Shown: positions 35,610 through 48,174, numbered from the stretch's first letter. The stretch: 64,000 nt of DNA from Pyrenopolyporus hunteri (GCA_902806595.1 CADCXC010000003.1:1488001-1552000); one strand, 5' to 3'. Notes: a model not told the origin generated them from the sequence alone. Numbers and translations: made by a program.

Positions 35610-36757
35610 TATGGTAAGCATAATCCAAATCTACCTACCTAAATAGCGCCTTCGCTACCTACCTAACTTAATACATACCTAGATATGGACTTGTACTTAA
35701 TACCGGGCTGCTTATATACGCGGTTTCTAACCTACATGTATATCATGTACTTATGTACATATAGCCTTCCTCCCTCTGTCGATCTATCGTACCTGTGGAC
35801 ATTTCATGTATACATGTATACATGAATGGATGTTGCATGTATGTATTAGATTGGCATGAAGGAACAGCGAGCGCTGTTACACGACGGGAAGTATGAACCC
35901 AAACAATAGGTGCCACTCTAACGAGGATGAGAACCAATTATATTTCTTTATTACAATTCGGATGCAGCCTCCTTGCCGAAGCTGCATGCGAGATAGGTAT
36001 CTTATCGGCTGGCTGGCTACTGTGCGTAGGTAGATATTAGGTACATCATTATGTACCTACGTAGTACAGCCCAATGGGTATGATAGGTTTACGTGCTGCA
36101 CTGGGACCCACCCGCTACATGTCCATACATGTAATTCCATACGTGTATGTACCTTAACAGCTTACCTAGGTACCAAGGTACCTACCTAGATTAGTGGAGG
36201 TTCAGTCTAATAATGGATGGTTTGAACGGTACCTCCCCAGCGCACGGTCATTCTGTACCTACTAGGCAAGCAGTTGGGTCTACATGTATGCGCCGTCCGG
36301 CCTTCCTTAACCATATTCATCCACCACCACCCTGTGGATTGCCACACATCTTACTTAGTAAGGCATGCAAGTATTGTACGGATGTACCTGCCCAGCCAGA
36401 GCCAGCACGCCTACCTACATATCTACGACCTTCGGTATTGATGGTAAACTTCTCCCAAGCACGACATCATCTCGCCTTGGTCCATCAAACTTCGCATTGT
36501 TTACCTCGGCCTCGTTTGTGCACAGTTGACCAACTTAGACACGCGTTGTTATCTACTCGAGCATTCCCGACCCCCCGGTCACACGTCATATTCACTTCCT
36601 TGCAACCGGGAGACAATCAATTAATCACTTGACATCGGGGAAACCTGCGGACGGTTCCTTAGAGAAACTCGGATTCCTAGCGACCTCCTAGCGATTTCCA
36701 GCAGCTTAACCTGACAGCATAACCTAGGTTTAATGTTAGGCTCAAGGCCCACCTGAC
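35610..36757. other. Intergenic upstream of the WDR26/Gid7-like gene
   Basis: TAGGTA/GGTACC motifs recur at 35630-35670, 36030-36065 and 36163-36190. The plus frame 36213-36632 has no family signature and is treated as chance or a leader ORF. Confidence 0.45.
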
Positions 36758-39403
36758 ATGAGGTCAGCTATTTCAGCAAGCCAGCCAAACCAAATCCTGT
36801 CATCCAAGCTTAATAAGAACGCCGCCTCCCATCCGTCACTACTTTCCTCCTCGAATAAACCATCATCGGAACCGTCCTCCCAACCGTCCTCCCTGCGCAC
36901 GCAACGAGAACACCACCAACGGTATCATCTACCCGGTCGAGGTATCCCGACGGTCCTCGCAACTTAGAAACGCCTCAACCCGGCGGATCAACCAGAACCT
37001 ACCATCCGTTCTAGACTGCGGGTGTTCCTGGCCCGCAGTGTAGAGCAGCCAGTCGAAGTGGCAGACCAAACCCCCCAGCAACCTTCATCCACCCCATCCG
37101 CCTCCGACCACCCATCCACACCGCAACCCCCTCGGCCTCCTTCCAACGCAGTCCTCTCAGCCCCCGCCGCAACCCTAACCCCCGCGAACCTAGCCAACTA
37201 CGTCCTGCCGCACGCCTCCGATACCATATCCGGTGCTCGGCAGCGCCCGCCCACCGAGTCCTCTACGCACCATCAGATTTTAGGGAGAAGACAAAGAGCT
37301 TTAGACGACGATATCGACGCCGGCGGCTCACAGTCGGAGCTTTTGGAAGCTCCTGCTTCCTACATTGCCCCTGCAGAGAGCCCTAGAAGGAAACGCAGGC
37401 GCCCCGATAGTATCATGTTAGCGGACGCGGATAGGACCGCAGCTTCTAATGGCACTTCGAGGCCTTATTCTAACGGAAAGCTAAATCGGCAATCTTCGAC
37501 GTCGGGCACCGCTAATGGCACCAATAAAGTAGCCGCGGCACTTAATGGGTCCTCTAATAAAACACGGCTTTCCGAGACATACTTCGACCATGATCGGGAA
37601 GAAGTCACGAGGATTCTTATCCAAGCTCTTGCGGACATGGGCTACCACTCCGCGGCGCAGAGCGTGAGCCAAGAAAGCGGCTACGAGCTAGAGAGTCCGA
37701 TGGTTGCCGCTTTCAGAAAAGCCATACTAGGAGGGGATTGGGGTCAGGCAGAGCAGTTACTCTCGGGGGCAACGGTATCGGGCGAGGGCGGCAACGGGTT
37801 GGTGTTAGCAAATGGGGCGGATAAGCAGCTGATGCGGTTCTGGATACGGCAGCAGAAATTCCTGGAACTCCTGGAGCAAAGAGAAACCGGTCGCGCTTTG
37901 ACGGTGCTCAGGAACGAGCTCACACCGTTATATCAGGACACCCAGAAGCTCCATTTCTTATCAAGCCTGCTCATGTGCCAGAAGACCGAGGATCTCAAGT
38001 CGAAGGCAGAGTGGGATGGCGCATATGGGGAATCTCGACGTGTTCTCCTGTCCCAGCTATCCAGTAAGTACACGAATAGTGTGAAATGCTTCCCCGTAAC
38101 TATACTGTTTGTCGTACTAATATCATTTTTAGAATGCATTTCACCTTCTGTCATGCTTCCAGAGCACCGTCTAGCCACACTATTACGTCAAGTGAAATCA
38201 ACACAGATCGAAAGGTGTCTCTGGCATTCCAGTTCTACATCTCCGTCCCTATACGCGGATCACTTATGTGATCGACGGCGATTCCCGACGATAAATGTTC
38301 TTGAACTAGACCAGCATGACAGTCAGGTCTGGCAAGTCAAATTTTCCCACGACGGGACGAAATTGGCCAGTTGTGGTGAAGGCAAACAGGTCATCATCTG
38401 GGATGTCCCGTCTTTCAAGCCACTCCATTACCTCAAAGATCACGATGACGGGGTTGGTAACGTCGCCTGGAGTCTGGATGATTCAAAGCTTGTAACCTGC
38501 AGCCAGGACCGGCACGCCAGGTTATGGGATGCTAATGTGAGTCTATTCGGTCTTATACCTTTCGACCTTAACTAATATACATAGACTGGGGCTCTTATTA
38601 AAAAGCTCGACAGGGGCGAAGAACCGGTCACAAGCTGCGTGTGGTCCGCGGATAATAAGAGCTTCATAATTGGGTCACTTTCAATATCTGCAGGCGTCGG
38701 CCAATACTCTCTTTCCGGAGATCTACTCGGGAGTTGGAGCAATAGAAGCCACAGAGTTGAAGACTTAGCTATCTCGCCGGACGGACGCTGGCTGGTTGCA
38801 TCGGACGGCGGATCCCACATCTACGTTTATAGTTGCATCACTCGGCAACTCGAGTACCAGATGGACCTACAAGTCAGAATAACGTCAGTTAATATCAGCA
38901 GAAACTCGCGACATCTGCTGGTAAATCACAATAACGGCGTGGCGCAACTTATCGACCTGATCCTTCGCGAACCGATTCAAAATTATAGCGGGTTCACCGG
39001 CGGAAACTTTGTAATCCGAAGCGCATTCGGGGGAGCTGATGAGAGCTTCGTAATTAGCGGAAGTGAAGGTAAACACCCCCCCCTTTCTTTCCCATAAGCA
39101 GCGACGCGACTTGGCAACTGACTAGAGTAATAGACGGCTCAATCAACATCTGGCACAAGATCAGCGCTCAGCTCGTGGAGAAGCTCAACGGACATGCCCC
39201 TGGGTGCAACTCGGTCTCATGGAGCCCAACTGACCCGTGTCTATTCGCCTCGTGTGGCGACGACGGGAAGATCAAGATGTGCGTGCCCTTTTCATATAGG
39301 ATGTCCTTTTCTTGCTAGGAGACTAACGATGCGGTATAGATGGTCCAACAACGACTGGCTGATGGCTCATCGCGAGGAGAACCAGCTCTCAAACAGTTCT
39401 TAG
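36758..39403 (+). CDS. WDR26/Gid7-like WD40 protein of the GID/CTLH E3 ligase
   Basis: Well-supported exons run to 38063, then 38133-38536, 38585-39068, 39134-39278 and 39340-39403. Junctions restore LLSQLSKCISPSVMLPEHRLA, DANTGALIKKL, GSEDGSINIWH and GKIKIWSNND. The order is a disordered N-terminus (Ser/Pro/Asn-rich), LisH-like and CTLH segments (about VTRILIQALADMGYHSAAQ through WIRQQKFLELLEQRETGRAL), then WD40 repeats (QVWQVKFSHDGTKLASCGEG, GNVAWSLDDSKLVTCSQDRH and others). WDR26/Gid7 promotes supramolecular assembly of the GID ligase, which degrades gluconeogenic enzymes in yeast. The 5' end is unresolved. From ATG 36758 the frame hits TAG at 36965; removing 36942-36995 (54 nt) restores it and gives 782 aa, but that intron is a guess. 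The 69-nt intron at 38064 is in frame, so retention would go unnoticed in a simple frame scan. Confidence 0.88.
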
Positions 39404-40883
39404 TGCGTTAATCGTAGCTGAATTTTATCCAAGGCCTTTGACTTTATAACACGATACTTGCATGGGGTCGGCGTAAATTGGATGAAGGCGGCATGGTGCT
39501 TCTCCCTAAATTCTGGCGACTAATCGTGGCTTGGGGCGACATCTCGTAAATGTCGCCCCGATGGTGTTTCTCGTCGTGCGGTGTATTGATAGCACAGAAC
39601 GGCTTCCGTTCGCAAGGGACCGTTCGGGACGGGAGGGGTTCGCCATGTCTTTCATTGCCATTCATGCGATAGACTCGAAGCCGGGAATGGCATTGTATAT
39701 CCGAGGGGTTATATGTAAAGATATCCCTTCTCATTCTACGGTAAATGCAGCAAAAGCTGTAACTTGCTTCGAAGAGAACCTTGCAATTAAATACTTATTA
39801 AACCTACCTACTATTATGCGAGTGCCTTACCTACCAGGTATCGTAGTGACGCTTTAAACGATGGAAGGAGGTCGTTCAGACGGAATTTTATTACATGATA
39901 GGTACCAGGTAGGTAGGTAAGGTAGGTACCTAGGTAGGTAAGCCGAATACCTATCTCGCACATAAGTAGCATGTTGTGCGATGACGAGCAATTATCAAAT
40001 TTCATATTCGCCGCGTTATCTCATCAGGCATCAAGAAATGCCTCGTGCCTCATCTTATGTGAGTTGAGCGTGTAGTCGTCATTCCCGGCCGGGAGCTGAC
40101 GCATGCTTGTTCAGGCAGCACAATAAGATGCCAACCCCCCCTTCTTACCCACTAGGTTGGGTATCTAAATATTTGGTACTATTCGCAAGGCCGCCAAATT
40201 GGTTCAACGCCGTTACCATCGAATCTTGTTAGATGTGGATCTTAGTGCATCTTTAGGGGGGTGGATACGTTATATACCCCGGTAACACGCATAAGCCAGT
40301 CAATTGCTGATGTACGTATACCGCCCCGTCTTAGTCACATGCCACATGGGGCTTGAATGGGGGGATAAGGCAAAAATCATATTAGGTAAGGCCTTATAGC
40401 AGGTACTACGTAAGGTACCTGCCACCTGCCTTACGTACATGTATCGTGCTACGGGCACAGAAGTGGAAGTACATTTGTACATGCAGGCGAGGTTGTCAAG
40501 TGCCACCCGTGTTGCGCATGGCGATAAATGTCCCTGAACCAATCTCAAATTCGTAGCATCCATTTTCCTCTTACCTTCAAGACAACATCCTTCTTTCTCA
40601 TACCCCCTTTTGCGAACACACGTGGGCCGTGTTCACTTGTGATTTCTACGGGCTACGACATATCCTCCCCTTCGACACGATCGAAACTTGAACAGCGGCC
40701 TCGACGACTCCGTCGATAATTAAGAGCGAGCCCATCTAATCCCCCCCCGACTTTTAGACTAGTCATTCCCCTCGAACGAAGGAGACACGGGACTATCTAA
40801 ACAAACACCCACCACCAAACGCATAGTAGTTCCGACACATATCCTAGAGCAGACGAGTAAACTCGATAGTCTAACTACTGAAG
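39404..40883. other. Intergenic, 1.5 kb
   Basis: 3' flank of the WDR26-like gene and promoter of vps1. A dense TAGGTAGGTACC tract lies at 39898-39942. The last 300 bases before vps1 are pyrimidine- and AC-rich, typical of a fungal leader. Small frames at 39444-39857 overlap on both strands and are not supported. Confidence 0.5.
39898..39942. repeat. TAGGTA/GGTACC motif cluster
   Basis: Repeated units of TAGG and GGTACC within 45 bases, including GGTAGGTACCTAGGTAGG, a palindrome-containing tract. One of at least ten such clusters, all between genes. Confidence 0.8.
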
Positions 40884-43226
40884 ATGAGCGACTCGCTAAG
40901 TACGCCGGGAGGCATTTCGGATCCCGCCCTCATCAAGTACGTTTGGTTTTGCCCCCGTTCTCGTTTGTGGGCGCAACCGGTTTTAGCTGACGCCAGAACT
41001 CCAGACTCGTCAACAGACTGCAAGATGTCTTTACTACCGTCGGTGTCAACAACCCTATCGATCTGCCGCAAATAGTCGTCGTCGGAAGTCAGTCTAGCGG
41101 CAAAAGTTCCGTGCTTGAGAATATCGTCGGCCGAGACTTGTACGTCACCGCTTCTCCCCGCCCCCTGAATTCCGCACGGGTTATAACCTAACTCACCATT
41201 CAAACAGCTTACCTCGAGGCTCCGGTATCGTGACGAGACGACCACTAATCCTGCAACTTATCAACCGACCCGCCTCGGCACAAACGAACGGAGTCAATGA
41301 CGAGGTCGCCAATTCGACGGATAAGGCAGCCAACGCGGACGAGTGGGGCGAGTTCTTACATATCCCCGGGCAGAAGTTCTACGATTTCAACAAGATCCGG
41401 GATGAGATTAGTAGGGAGACGGAGGCCAAAGTCGGCCGCAACGCCGGGATCTCTGCGGCGCCTATCAACCTACGAGTCTATTCCCCCAACGTTCTAACCC
41501 TGACGCTGGTCGACTTGCCTGGTCTGACGAAAGTGCCTGTGGGAGACCAGCCGAGGGATATCGAGCGGCAGATTAAAGACATGGTTCTGAAATATATCCA
41601 AAAATCGAACGCCATCATCTTAGCCGTCACTTCTGCCAATATCGATCTAGCTAATTCAGACGGTCTCAAACTCGCCAGGGAGGTGGATCCCGAGGGGCAG
41701 AGAACAATCGGTGTCTTGACCAAAGTGGATCTGATGGACGAGGGAACAGACGTCGTCGATATCCTCGCTGGTCGCATTATTCCTCTCCGTCTCGGATACG
41801 TCCCCGTCGTAAACAGGGGGCAGCGAGACATCGATAACAAAAAGCCCATCTCAGCATCCCTTGAAGCAGAGAAGAATTTCTTCGAGAACCACAAAGCCTA
41901 TCGAAACAAGTCTTCGTACTGCGGTACCCCATACCTGGCGAGAAAGCTGAATTTGATTTTGATGATGCACATCAAACAGACCCTACCCGATATCAAGGCT
42001 AGGATTGCCAGTTCGCTGCAAAAGTACTCCGCCGAGCTCGAAAGCCTCGGGCCGTCAATGTTAGGCAACAGCGCCAACATCGTTCTAAACATCATCACCG
42101 AGTTCACGAACGAGTGGCGAACGGTGTTGGATGGCAACAACGGCGAGCTATCCAGCACGGAGCTTTCTGGTGGCGCCCGAATCAGTTTTGTATTCCATGA
42201 ACTGTATTCCAACGGTGTCAAGGCAGTCGATCCCTTCGATGTCGTCAAAGACGTCGATATTCGAACAATACTGTACAACTCGTCTGGCTCCTCTCCGGCG
42301 CTTTTCGTTGGGACAACCGCCTTCGAAGTAATCGTCAAGCAACAGATTAAGCGACTCGAAGAGCCTAGTCTCAAGTGTGTCTCGCTTGTCTACGATGAGC
42401 TCGTACGCATTCTGTCGCAGCTCCTCACCAAAGCACTTTACAGACGATACCCGCAACTAAAGGAGAAGTTCCACAGCGTAGTTATCTCATTCTTCAAGAA
42501 GGCCATGGAACCTACTAATAAGCTGGTCCGCGATCTCGTCGCCATGGAGTCTTGCTATATTAATACGGCTCATCCTGACTTCCTGAACGGTCATCGGGCT
42601 ATGGCCATCGTAAACGAGCGGTATAACGGGGCGAAGCCTGTTCAGGTCGATCCCAAGACGGGAAAACCTCTACCGGCGGCAACCACCCCAGCGCGCGCTG
42701 CTAGTCCATCCTTAGACGGAAACTTAGATAATAACACGGGCTTCTTCGGCAGTTTCTTCGCCGCCAAGAACAAGAAGAAGGCTGCCGCCATGGAGGCTCC
42801 TCCCCCAACGCTCAAGGCTTCCGGAACTCTCTCCGAAAGGGAGAATATTGAAGTCGAAGTCATCAGTTAGTACTGCCGAACCACTACTATGAAGTATTAC
42901 GCTAACAGATTCGTCACAGAGCTACTGATCGCTTCTTACTTCAACATCGTCAAAAGAACGATGATCGACATGGTCCCCAAGGCTATCATGCTGAATCTTG
43001 TTCAGTGAGTATATGAGCTGGTCTGACATATCGACAGATTACTAATCCGAGTTATAGGTTTACAAAGGAAGAGATGCAGCGAGAGCTCTTGGAGAACATG
43101 TACCGGAACGATACGCTGGATGATCTGCTGAAGGAGAGCGACTACACTATCCGCCGGCGGAAGGAGTGCCAGCAGATGGTTGAATCACTCGGCAAAGCCA
43201 GCGAAATAGTCAGTCAAGTTCAGTAA
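40884..43226 (+). CDS. vps1: Dynamin-like GTPase Vps1
   Basis: Exons are 40884-40936, 41005-41139, 41208-42865, 42920-43004 and 43058-43226, giving 699 aa. Introns are 53-68 nt, and junctions restore LIKLVNRLQDV, RDFLPRGSGIVTRRP, VIKLLIASYFNIVKR and LVQFTKEEMQREL. The GTPase domain has the P-loop GSQSSGKSS (residues 45-53), a switch threonine region PRGSGIVTRRP, DLPGLTKVPVGDQP and TKVDLMDEGTD. The middle domain follows and the C-terminal GED carries ASYFNIVKRTMIDMVPKAIM. As in other Vps1 proteins there is no PH or proline-rich domain, only a variable insert (about 545-600). Vps1 acts in Golgi-to-vacuole traffic, endocytic fission and peroxisome division. Confidence 0.96.
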
Positions 43227-44085
43227 TGTGCCGGACCGGTGTTGGCTGTAGGAGTAGATATACCTGGCCGAACGGATAAAACTGCCATGGCGCCGTGCCA
43301 TTTGAAGAAGCACGCCCGCCAGTCCGTCGGAGCGCAGTACCTATTGGTAGCGGCTGGGTCCTGTTGAGTATGCCTCCCCCTTTCATACCTTAGTCACGTC
43401 ATACCCCCAAACCCCTTAGACACGTCGGTAGATGAGAATAGCCATTCCATGAGACACGGGATGATTAATGTACCTAAAAAAAATGAGAAATTGCCTAACA
43501 GACGTTCTCGCCGGCGTTTTTTTGAATAATGTAGTGTCTATCTTCTCGATTTAACCCTGAGCTGGCAAGCTGCTGCTGCATATAGGGTCCTCGGTCGAGG
43601 TTTTTAAGCCGGAAACGGGGCCTTTGTATATCGTTAGCAAAGAGACATGGATACTTATCGAAGATATATATCACATATCACTTGCCAAAATGTGTAGTCC
43701 TATGAGTGTTGGGAACGTTGGGGATGGAAAAATGAAAGGGAAAAAAAGAAGAAAAAGCTTAACTGGTGCCTTGGCGATCGTAGGTCACCGCTTCTCTCTG
43801 AACCCTCCCCTAAACTCCGGTGCGTTCCGCGGTGTGGAGAGCCCGCCTGTCTGGTTATATATACCAACTACATATATAGGTACCTACCTATCTACTTACA
43901 TCTAGTCGCCTACATAGGGGCCGTAGATGGTAGCCACTAGCCAGTTGGCTAACAATCCAGACGGGAGGTACGTTAATCGCCGCGGCGATACGAAACTCGC
44001 CTTGTCGATCGTCCTGTCTCCTTTCTCTCCTCTCTCTGGGACTTGCATCCGTATCCACCCCACCTTGCTTTACCTCACATAACCT

Positions 44086-44115
44086 TGCCTCGCCTCGCCT
44101 CGCCTCGCCTTGCTT
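44086..44115 (+). repeat. Tandem CGCCT pentamer repeat
   Basis: Six consecutive five-base units, the inner four CGCCT and the outer ones one-base variants (TGCCT, TGCTT). Confidence 0.9.
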
Positions 44116-44292
44116 TAGCGTAGGTAATGCAGGGAGCGCAGATATATAAGGTAGGTTCGGGCTCGATGCACGGCGCTTCATCCCGCATCCCGCGGCGTCC
44201 CCCACCCCTACTGCTGGTTTTCGCTCTCCCCCAACCCCCGTTCCCCCAAACCCCTTGCAGGTAGATCGCAGCCCCGGAGGCTTGGCTAGGTA

Positions 44293-44324
44293 GGTACGGT
44301 ACGGTATGGTATGGTACGGTACGG
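44293..44324 (+). repeat. Tandem GGTAC/GGTAT pentamer repeat
   Basis: Six five-base units in the order GGTAC, GGTAC, GGTAT, GGTAT, GGTAC, GGTAC, then GG. Confidence 0.9.
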
Positions 44325-46616
44325 ACCCGCTCTGGATCTGAGACTGCATGTGACGGCCCGGGCGGGAGGGAGGGGAGGGGTGTACAGTTGGTGGTGAAGA
44401 TCCGGTTTGGGTATTGGTCTATGTAGGTATGTATAGAGGCGGTGGGTTTTGTTTGTGTTATGGTTTTTGCGTTTGATTGGGCTGAGAGAGGTTGAGGGAG
44501 GGCGTAGGATGGGAAGGTCAGAGGTGAGAGGTGAAAGGTGAACCGGAGAAAAGGGGAAGACGGAAAAGGGGTGAGTAAGTAAAGACTAAGGACAGCCTTC
44601 GGTCTAGATTACAGCTTACCCAGGTCCTTTGCCTACCTTAGCAAGCAAGGTGTACGTATATTATATATAGATATCCGCGCATCTTCTTACGCATCTACTT
44701 ACAGACTTTACCGACCCGTATAAGATAGGTATATATCATCAGATTGCTTAGATACCTACCTGTATAGGTAAAGCCTGCCGGAATATCAAGCTATTTTATA
44801 CCCACAAACGGAAGCATGTAGACCGCCGAAGCCCCCCAAAGCCAAACCCGTAGTGGCAATTCGACCCGGAAACAACGGAGTGATAGCCGCCTAGATATGT
44901 AAGTAGGTAGGCACGTACCTAATCTTCGTACTTACTACACTTGTCCCCTTGCACCACGGACGCCCCATCCCATGCCCGACCACAGGAAGCGGACAGCCGG
45001 ACGCGGCTCTGATTGGAAGGGCCTAAGCAGGACGTTAGCTGTATGTAGGTAGGTCGGTATGTACGTATGGAGGAGGACATGGGGTGGAGGGCGGGCCGGC
45101 CGGCGCTGCGTTGGGGGCTGGCGTGTGTAAGCGCAAGCACGTATATATTATGTAGGTACTTACATACATACGTTCCTACATACCTCATACATACATACAT
45201 ACGTACATAGCTACATGCTCTCTTCCTCACCGAGCACGCCAACCCGGTAAATGTAATCCGTAATCCGTACCCCTGGAAATCAGCCCGTAAGCCATCTATG
45301 TAGCTAGGAAGTACAAAGCAGCAGAAGGTAGCGGAAGAGGCTCGCAAAAAGAAAAAGAGGGAGGGGAAAGGGAAAAGAGGAGTAGAGGATGAAAAAAATA
45401 AAATGATAATAAAAGAAATGAAGCTAAACTCGCTGCATGGAACGTGGAACATGGCGCATGGATGGCCGAGTTGGCGGTCAAGAACTCTCTTCCCTCCATC
45501 CGTTCTACACGCCTACTACCTACTTACTACTTACTACTTACCTATATATGTACTTACCTACGGATCTTGTACATACATACCTCGGTCAAAAGGGGACACT
45601 GTCGAAAAAAAAAAAAAGACGCCAGCCGAAAAAAAATAGCTGGTTTACGCGCAGATGACAAGTCACTTAGTACACACATCATACACTTATTCATACCTAC
45701 GTGCCAGGTACCGGATAGAAGCAGCGGTGACAGAGGGAAAAACGGGATGAGACGAGAAATCATTACGATTCCAACAGACCGTAAAGACAAGGGGAAAGAA
45801 AAAATTGTTGGCGTCTTGGCTGGCCGTGGGGGGAGGACCTGGCGATGTGTAGGTATGTACGTGTGTATGTATATCTATCCATACGACAGGAGCTGTTTTA
45901 TCCAGATGATTCTGACGCGAAAGGGGAGTTGTTAAGCTGAGTGTCGAGCGGTCCATATTACATATATAAATCCTACTTTTCTCCGAGGGAAACTACCCGA
46001 GGTAATATCCTTCGTCGGATCGTTCCCTAGGTAGTCTCACCACCAAGTCAACGAGACAAACTCAGCTCATACACCGTCACACATCGTTCCATTCCACCAT
46101 TCCCCGTTGCAAACAAGGCTCTTCCCCCCTTGGCAACCTTATACAGCGGATATGTCCAGAAGCGACCCGCCGTCTCCGCCGCCGCCACCACCGCCAAGTC
46201 CGAGCAAGACGGCGTGATGGAACGGAAAAGATACCTGGCATCTAAATCGATCGTATTATGTCAGGAGATGGTGATCTCGGGCCTCTTGGAGGTGAGAATT
46301 TTCGCCCCTCGTGGGAATCTTCTCCTGGACTAGATAACTCACGATTATTGCCGTGAAGTTAGTTTCATTGCCGGATTTACCTCCTGCGTGGGCCTAGAGG
46401 AAGGAGCCTGAGTGGCCGAGACCGATAGACATGAGGAATTCAAAACTCATTGTCCACCGGCTATAAGCTGACGAGGTCATCGGTTAGGCTTTAGAGTGTA
46501 GGGAAGCATCAAAAGAAAAGCTGTCGGCAAGCGAAGTGGAAAGGGCGTTTAAAATTAGGTGGTTGGCAAAGCATGTATTTTCGGCTTAGATATTCTCCAG
46601 CTTTCGTTTCGTTTCC

Positions 46617-47868
46617 TTATAGTTTCGAGGTTTTCCTCAAAACAAAGGCGCCGTCCCTCACATCGAACTGCTCTCCCTTCTTCCAGCCAAACCAATTCCT
46701 CAGGGTATCCTCGCATCCTTCACCCAGGGGGAGAATCTTGCCGGTGTAGCCGCCCCCAGGGACACCCGCGCCCTGGCCGTGAATTGTAGGATCGGTGCCG
46801 CCTTCTCTGATAGCTAAACAGGGAGTCTCGTGCAACACCGTCGCTGGACGTTGGTCGCCTTCACGGCTGGCGTCCGTTTCTAGTTCGGAATACTCCAGTA
46901 CGGGGGTGCAGCAAGCATCGGTCCCATCGAAGATCTTTTCCCATTCTGAGCGTGTCTTAGACTTAAAGGTGGCTTCGAATTGCCGCCTCATTTCAGGCCA
47001 AGAACCCCGATCGGAATGCCACCGCTTCCAATTCTGGCTACCCAAGTTTAGACCTTTTATTAAGGTAGCAAAAAATTGCGACTCTAGAGCACCCACTGCC
47101 ATATACTTTCCATCTTTCGTCTCATATGTGTCGTAGTACGGGCAGCCCCCGTCTAAAAGATTCTCTCCGCGCGGACGGTTGCCAGTCGGTAACTTCAGAA
47201 ACTGCCGGGGATAAGTAGCCAGATAGCTAGCGCCATCTGCCATGTTCGCCTCGACAACTTGCCCCTTTCCCGTTTTTTCCCTAGCTACGACGGCCAGCAG
47301 TATGCCCTGAAAGAGCATTGCACCTCCACCCGCGAAGTCTCCCAAGATATTATAAGGCGCGTGCGGCTTCTCACCGCTCCGACCCAACAGGGATAGCACT
47401 CCAGACACAGCAAGATAATTGATATCATGCCCGGCCATGGAGGAATACTTGCCGTCGCGACGGAAGCCGGTCATGCGACCATAGATTAATCGAGGGTTTA
47501 TGGCGCACAAGATCTGCGGGCCAAGGCCGAGCTTCTCCAACACGCCCGGCCGGAACGGATCGATGATTACGTCGGCAGTTTTGACAAGTTCCTTTACAAG
47601 CTCTACGCCGCCCGGCGACTTTAAATCGATTGGTATAGACGACTTATGCCTTGTGAGCATATCGGGCATTATGACCTCCTTGAGTACGGGACGGTCGATG
47701 CGAAGGACATCGGCGCCGGCGTCCGCGAGAAGCAAGCCGGCAAAAGGTCCTAGAAATATATCAGCAGGGTGGTCTATTAATCGAGTATTAGAAGTGTTAC
47801 AACGTACCAGGCGCTAGCCCAGCGAATTCAAGGACCTTAAGTCCCCGGAGTGGTGGTGGGCCAACCAT
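46617..47868 (-). CDS. Class III CoA-transferase family protein, alpha-methylacyl-CoA racemase-like
   Basis: Exons are complement(47808-47868) and complement(46617-47749), giving 397 aa; the 58-nt intron joins LAPG to PFAGLLLADAGADVLRID. Family III proteins form interlocked dimers acting on acyl-CoAs. AMACR epimerises 2-methyl branched acyl-CoAs for beta-oxidation in peroxisomes and mitochondria. The racemase-type signature AGHDINYLAVSGVLSLLGR, bearing the catalytic histidine, is present, as are NPRLIYGRMTGF, ILGDFAGGGAMLFQGIL and YYDTYETKDGKYMAVGALE. The C-terminal residues SKL match a type 1 peroxisomal targeting signal, which agrees with a peroxisomal role. The start at MVGPPPLRGLKVLEFAG fits the family N-terminus. 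CoA transfer rather than racemisation cannot be fully excluded. Confidence 0.93.
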
Positions 47869-48174
47869 CTTTTAGCGAGCCGTGATGGTAGGAATCCTAC
47901 GTATTCGAAGTGTGGTCGTCTTTACTAGATATCGAATAAATTGTTTAATTCCAAAATGAATTCTAAATCGCCAGATACCTATTATATTACGTATGTAGAG
48001 CTTCGGAACATGGTGCAACTTGGTGATCGGGCGGGAATTTCGGTTAGTTGTATGGAGAACCGAGGCAACTTATCAGCCACCGTATTAGGTAACGTAAAGG
48101 TATGGGTATAGGGTATGGGCATGGATATGGGGTATGGGTTATTCGATAGGTACTATCACATATGTTCTCGAGTC
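47869..48174. other. Short intergenic, AMACR-like promoter
   Basis: A 306-bp gap between the yih1 stop and the AMACR-like start, both on the minus strand. GGTATGGGTAT-type repeats occur at 48097-48140. Nothing else seen. Confidence 0.4.

Larger units (their letters stand above)
43227..46616. other. Gene-poor 3.4-kb intergenic stretch
   Basis: No gene with a recognisable product. It contains tandem pentamers (44086-44115 and 44293-44324), GGTACCTA motifs at 43878-43888, and TACATACATACG repeats at 45160-45210. Long purine-rich sequence (44450-44570) reads as a pyrimidine/AC-rich leader on the minus strand. An open frame (43888-44349 minus, 153 codons) follows that leader, but its sequence partly translates the tandem repeats. 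A small coding-like patch at 46130-46332 plus is discussed in the findings. Confidence 0.5.

Noticed and set aside
36213..36632. 139-codon plus-strand frame upstream of the WDR26-like gene
   Set aside because: No domain or recognisable family, a composition like the surrounding intergenic DNA, and it spans a GGTACC motif. A uORF-containing leader remains possible.
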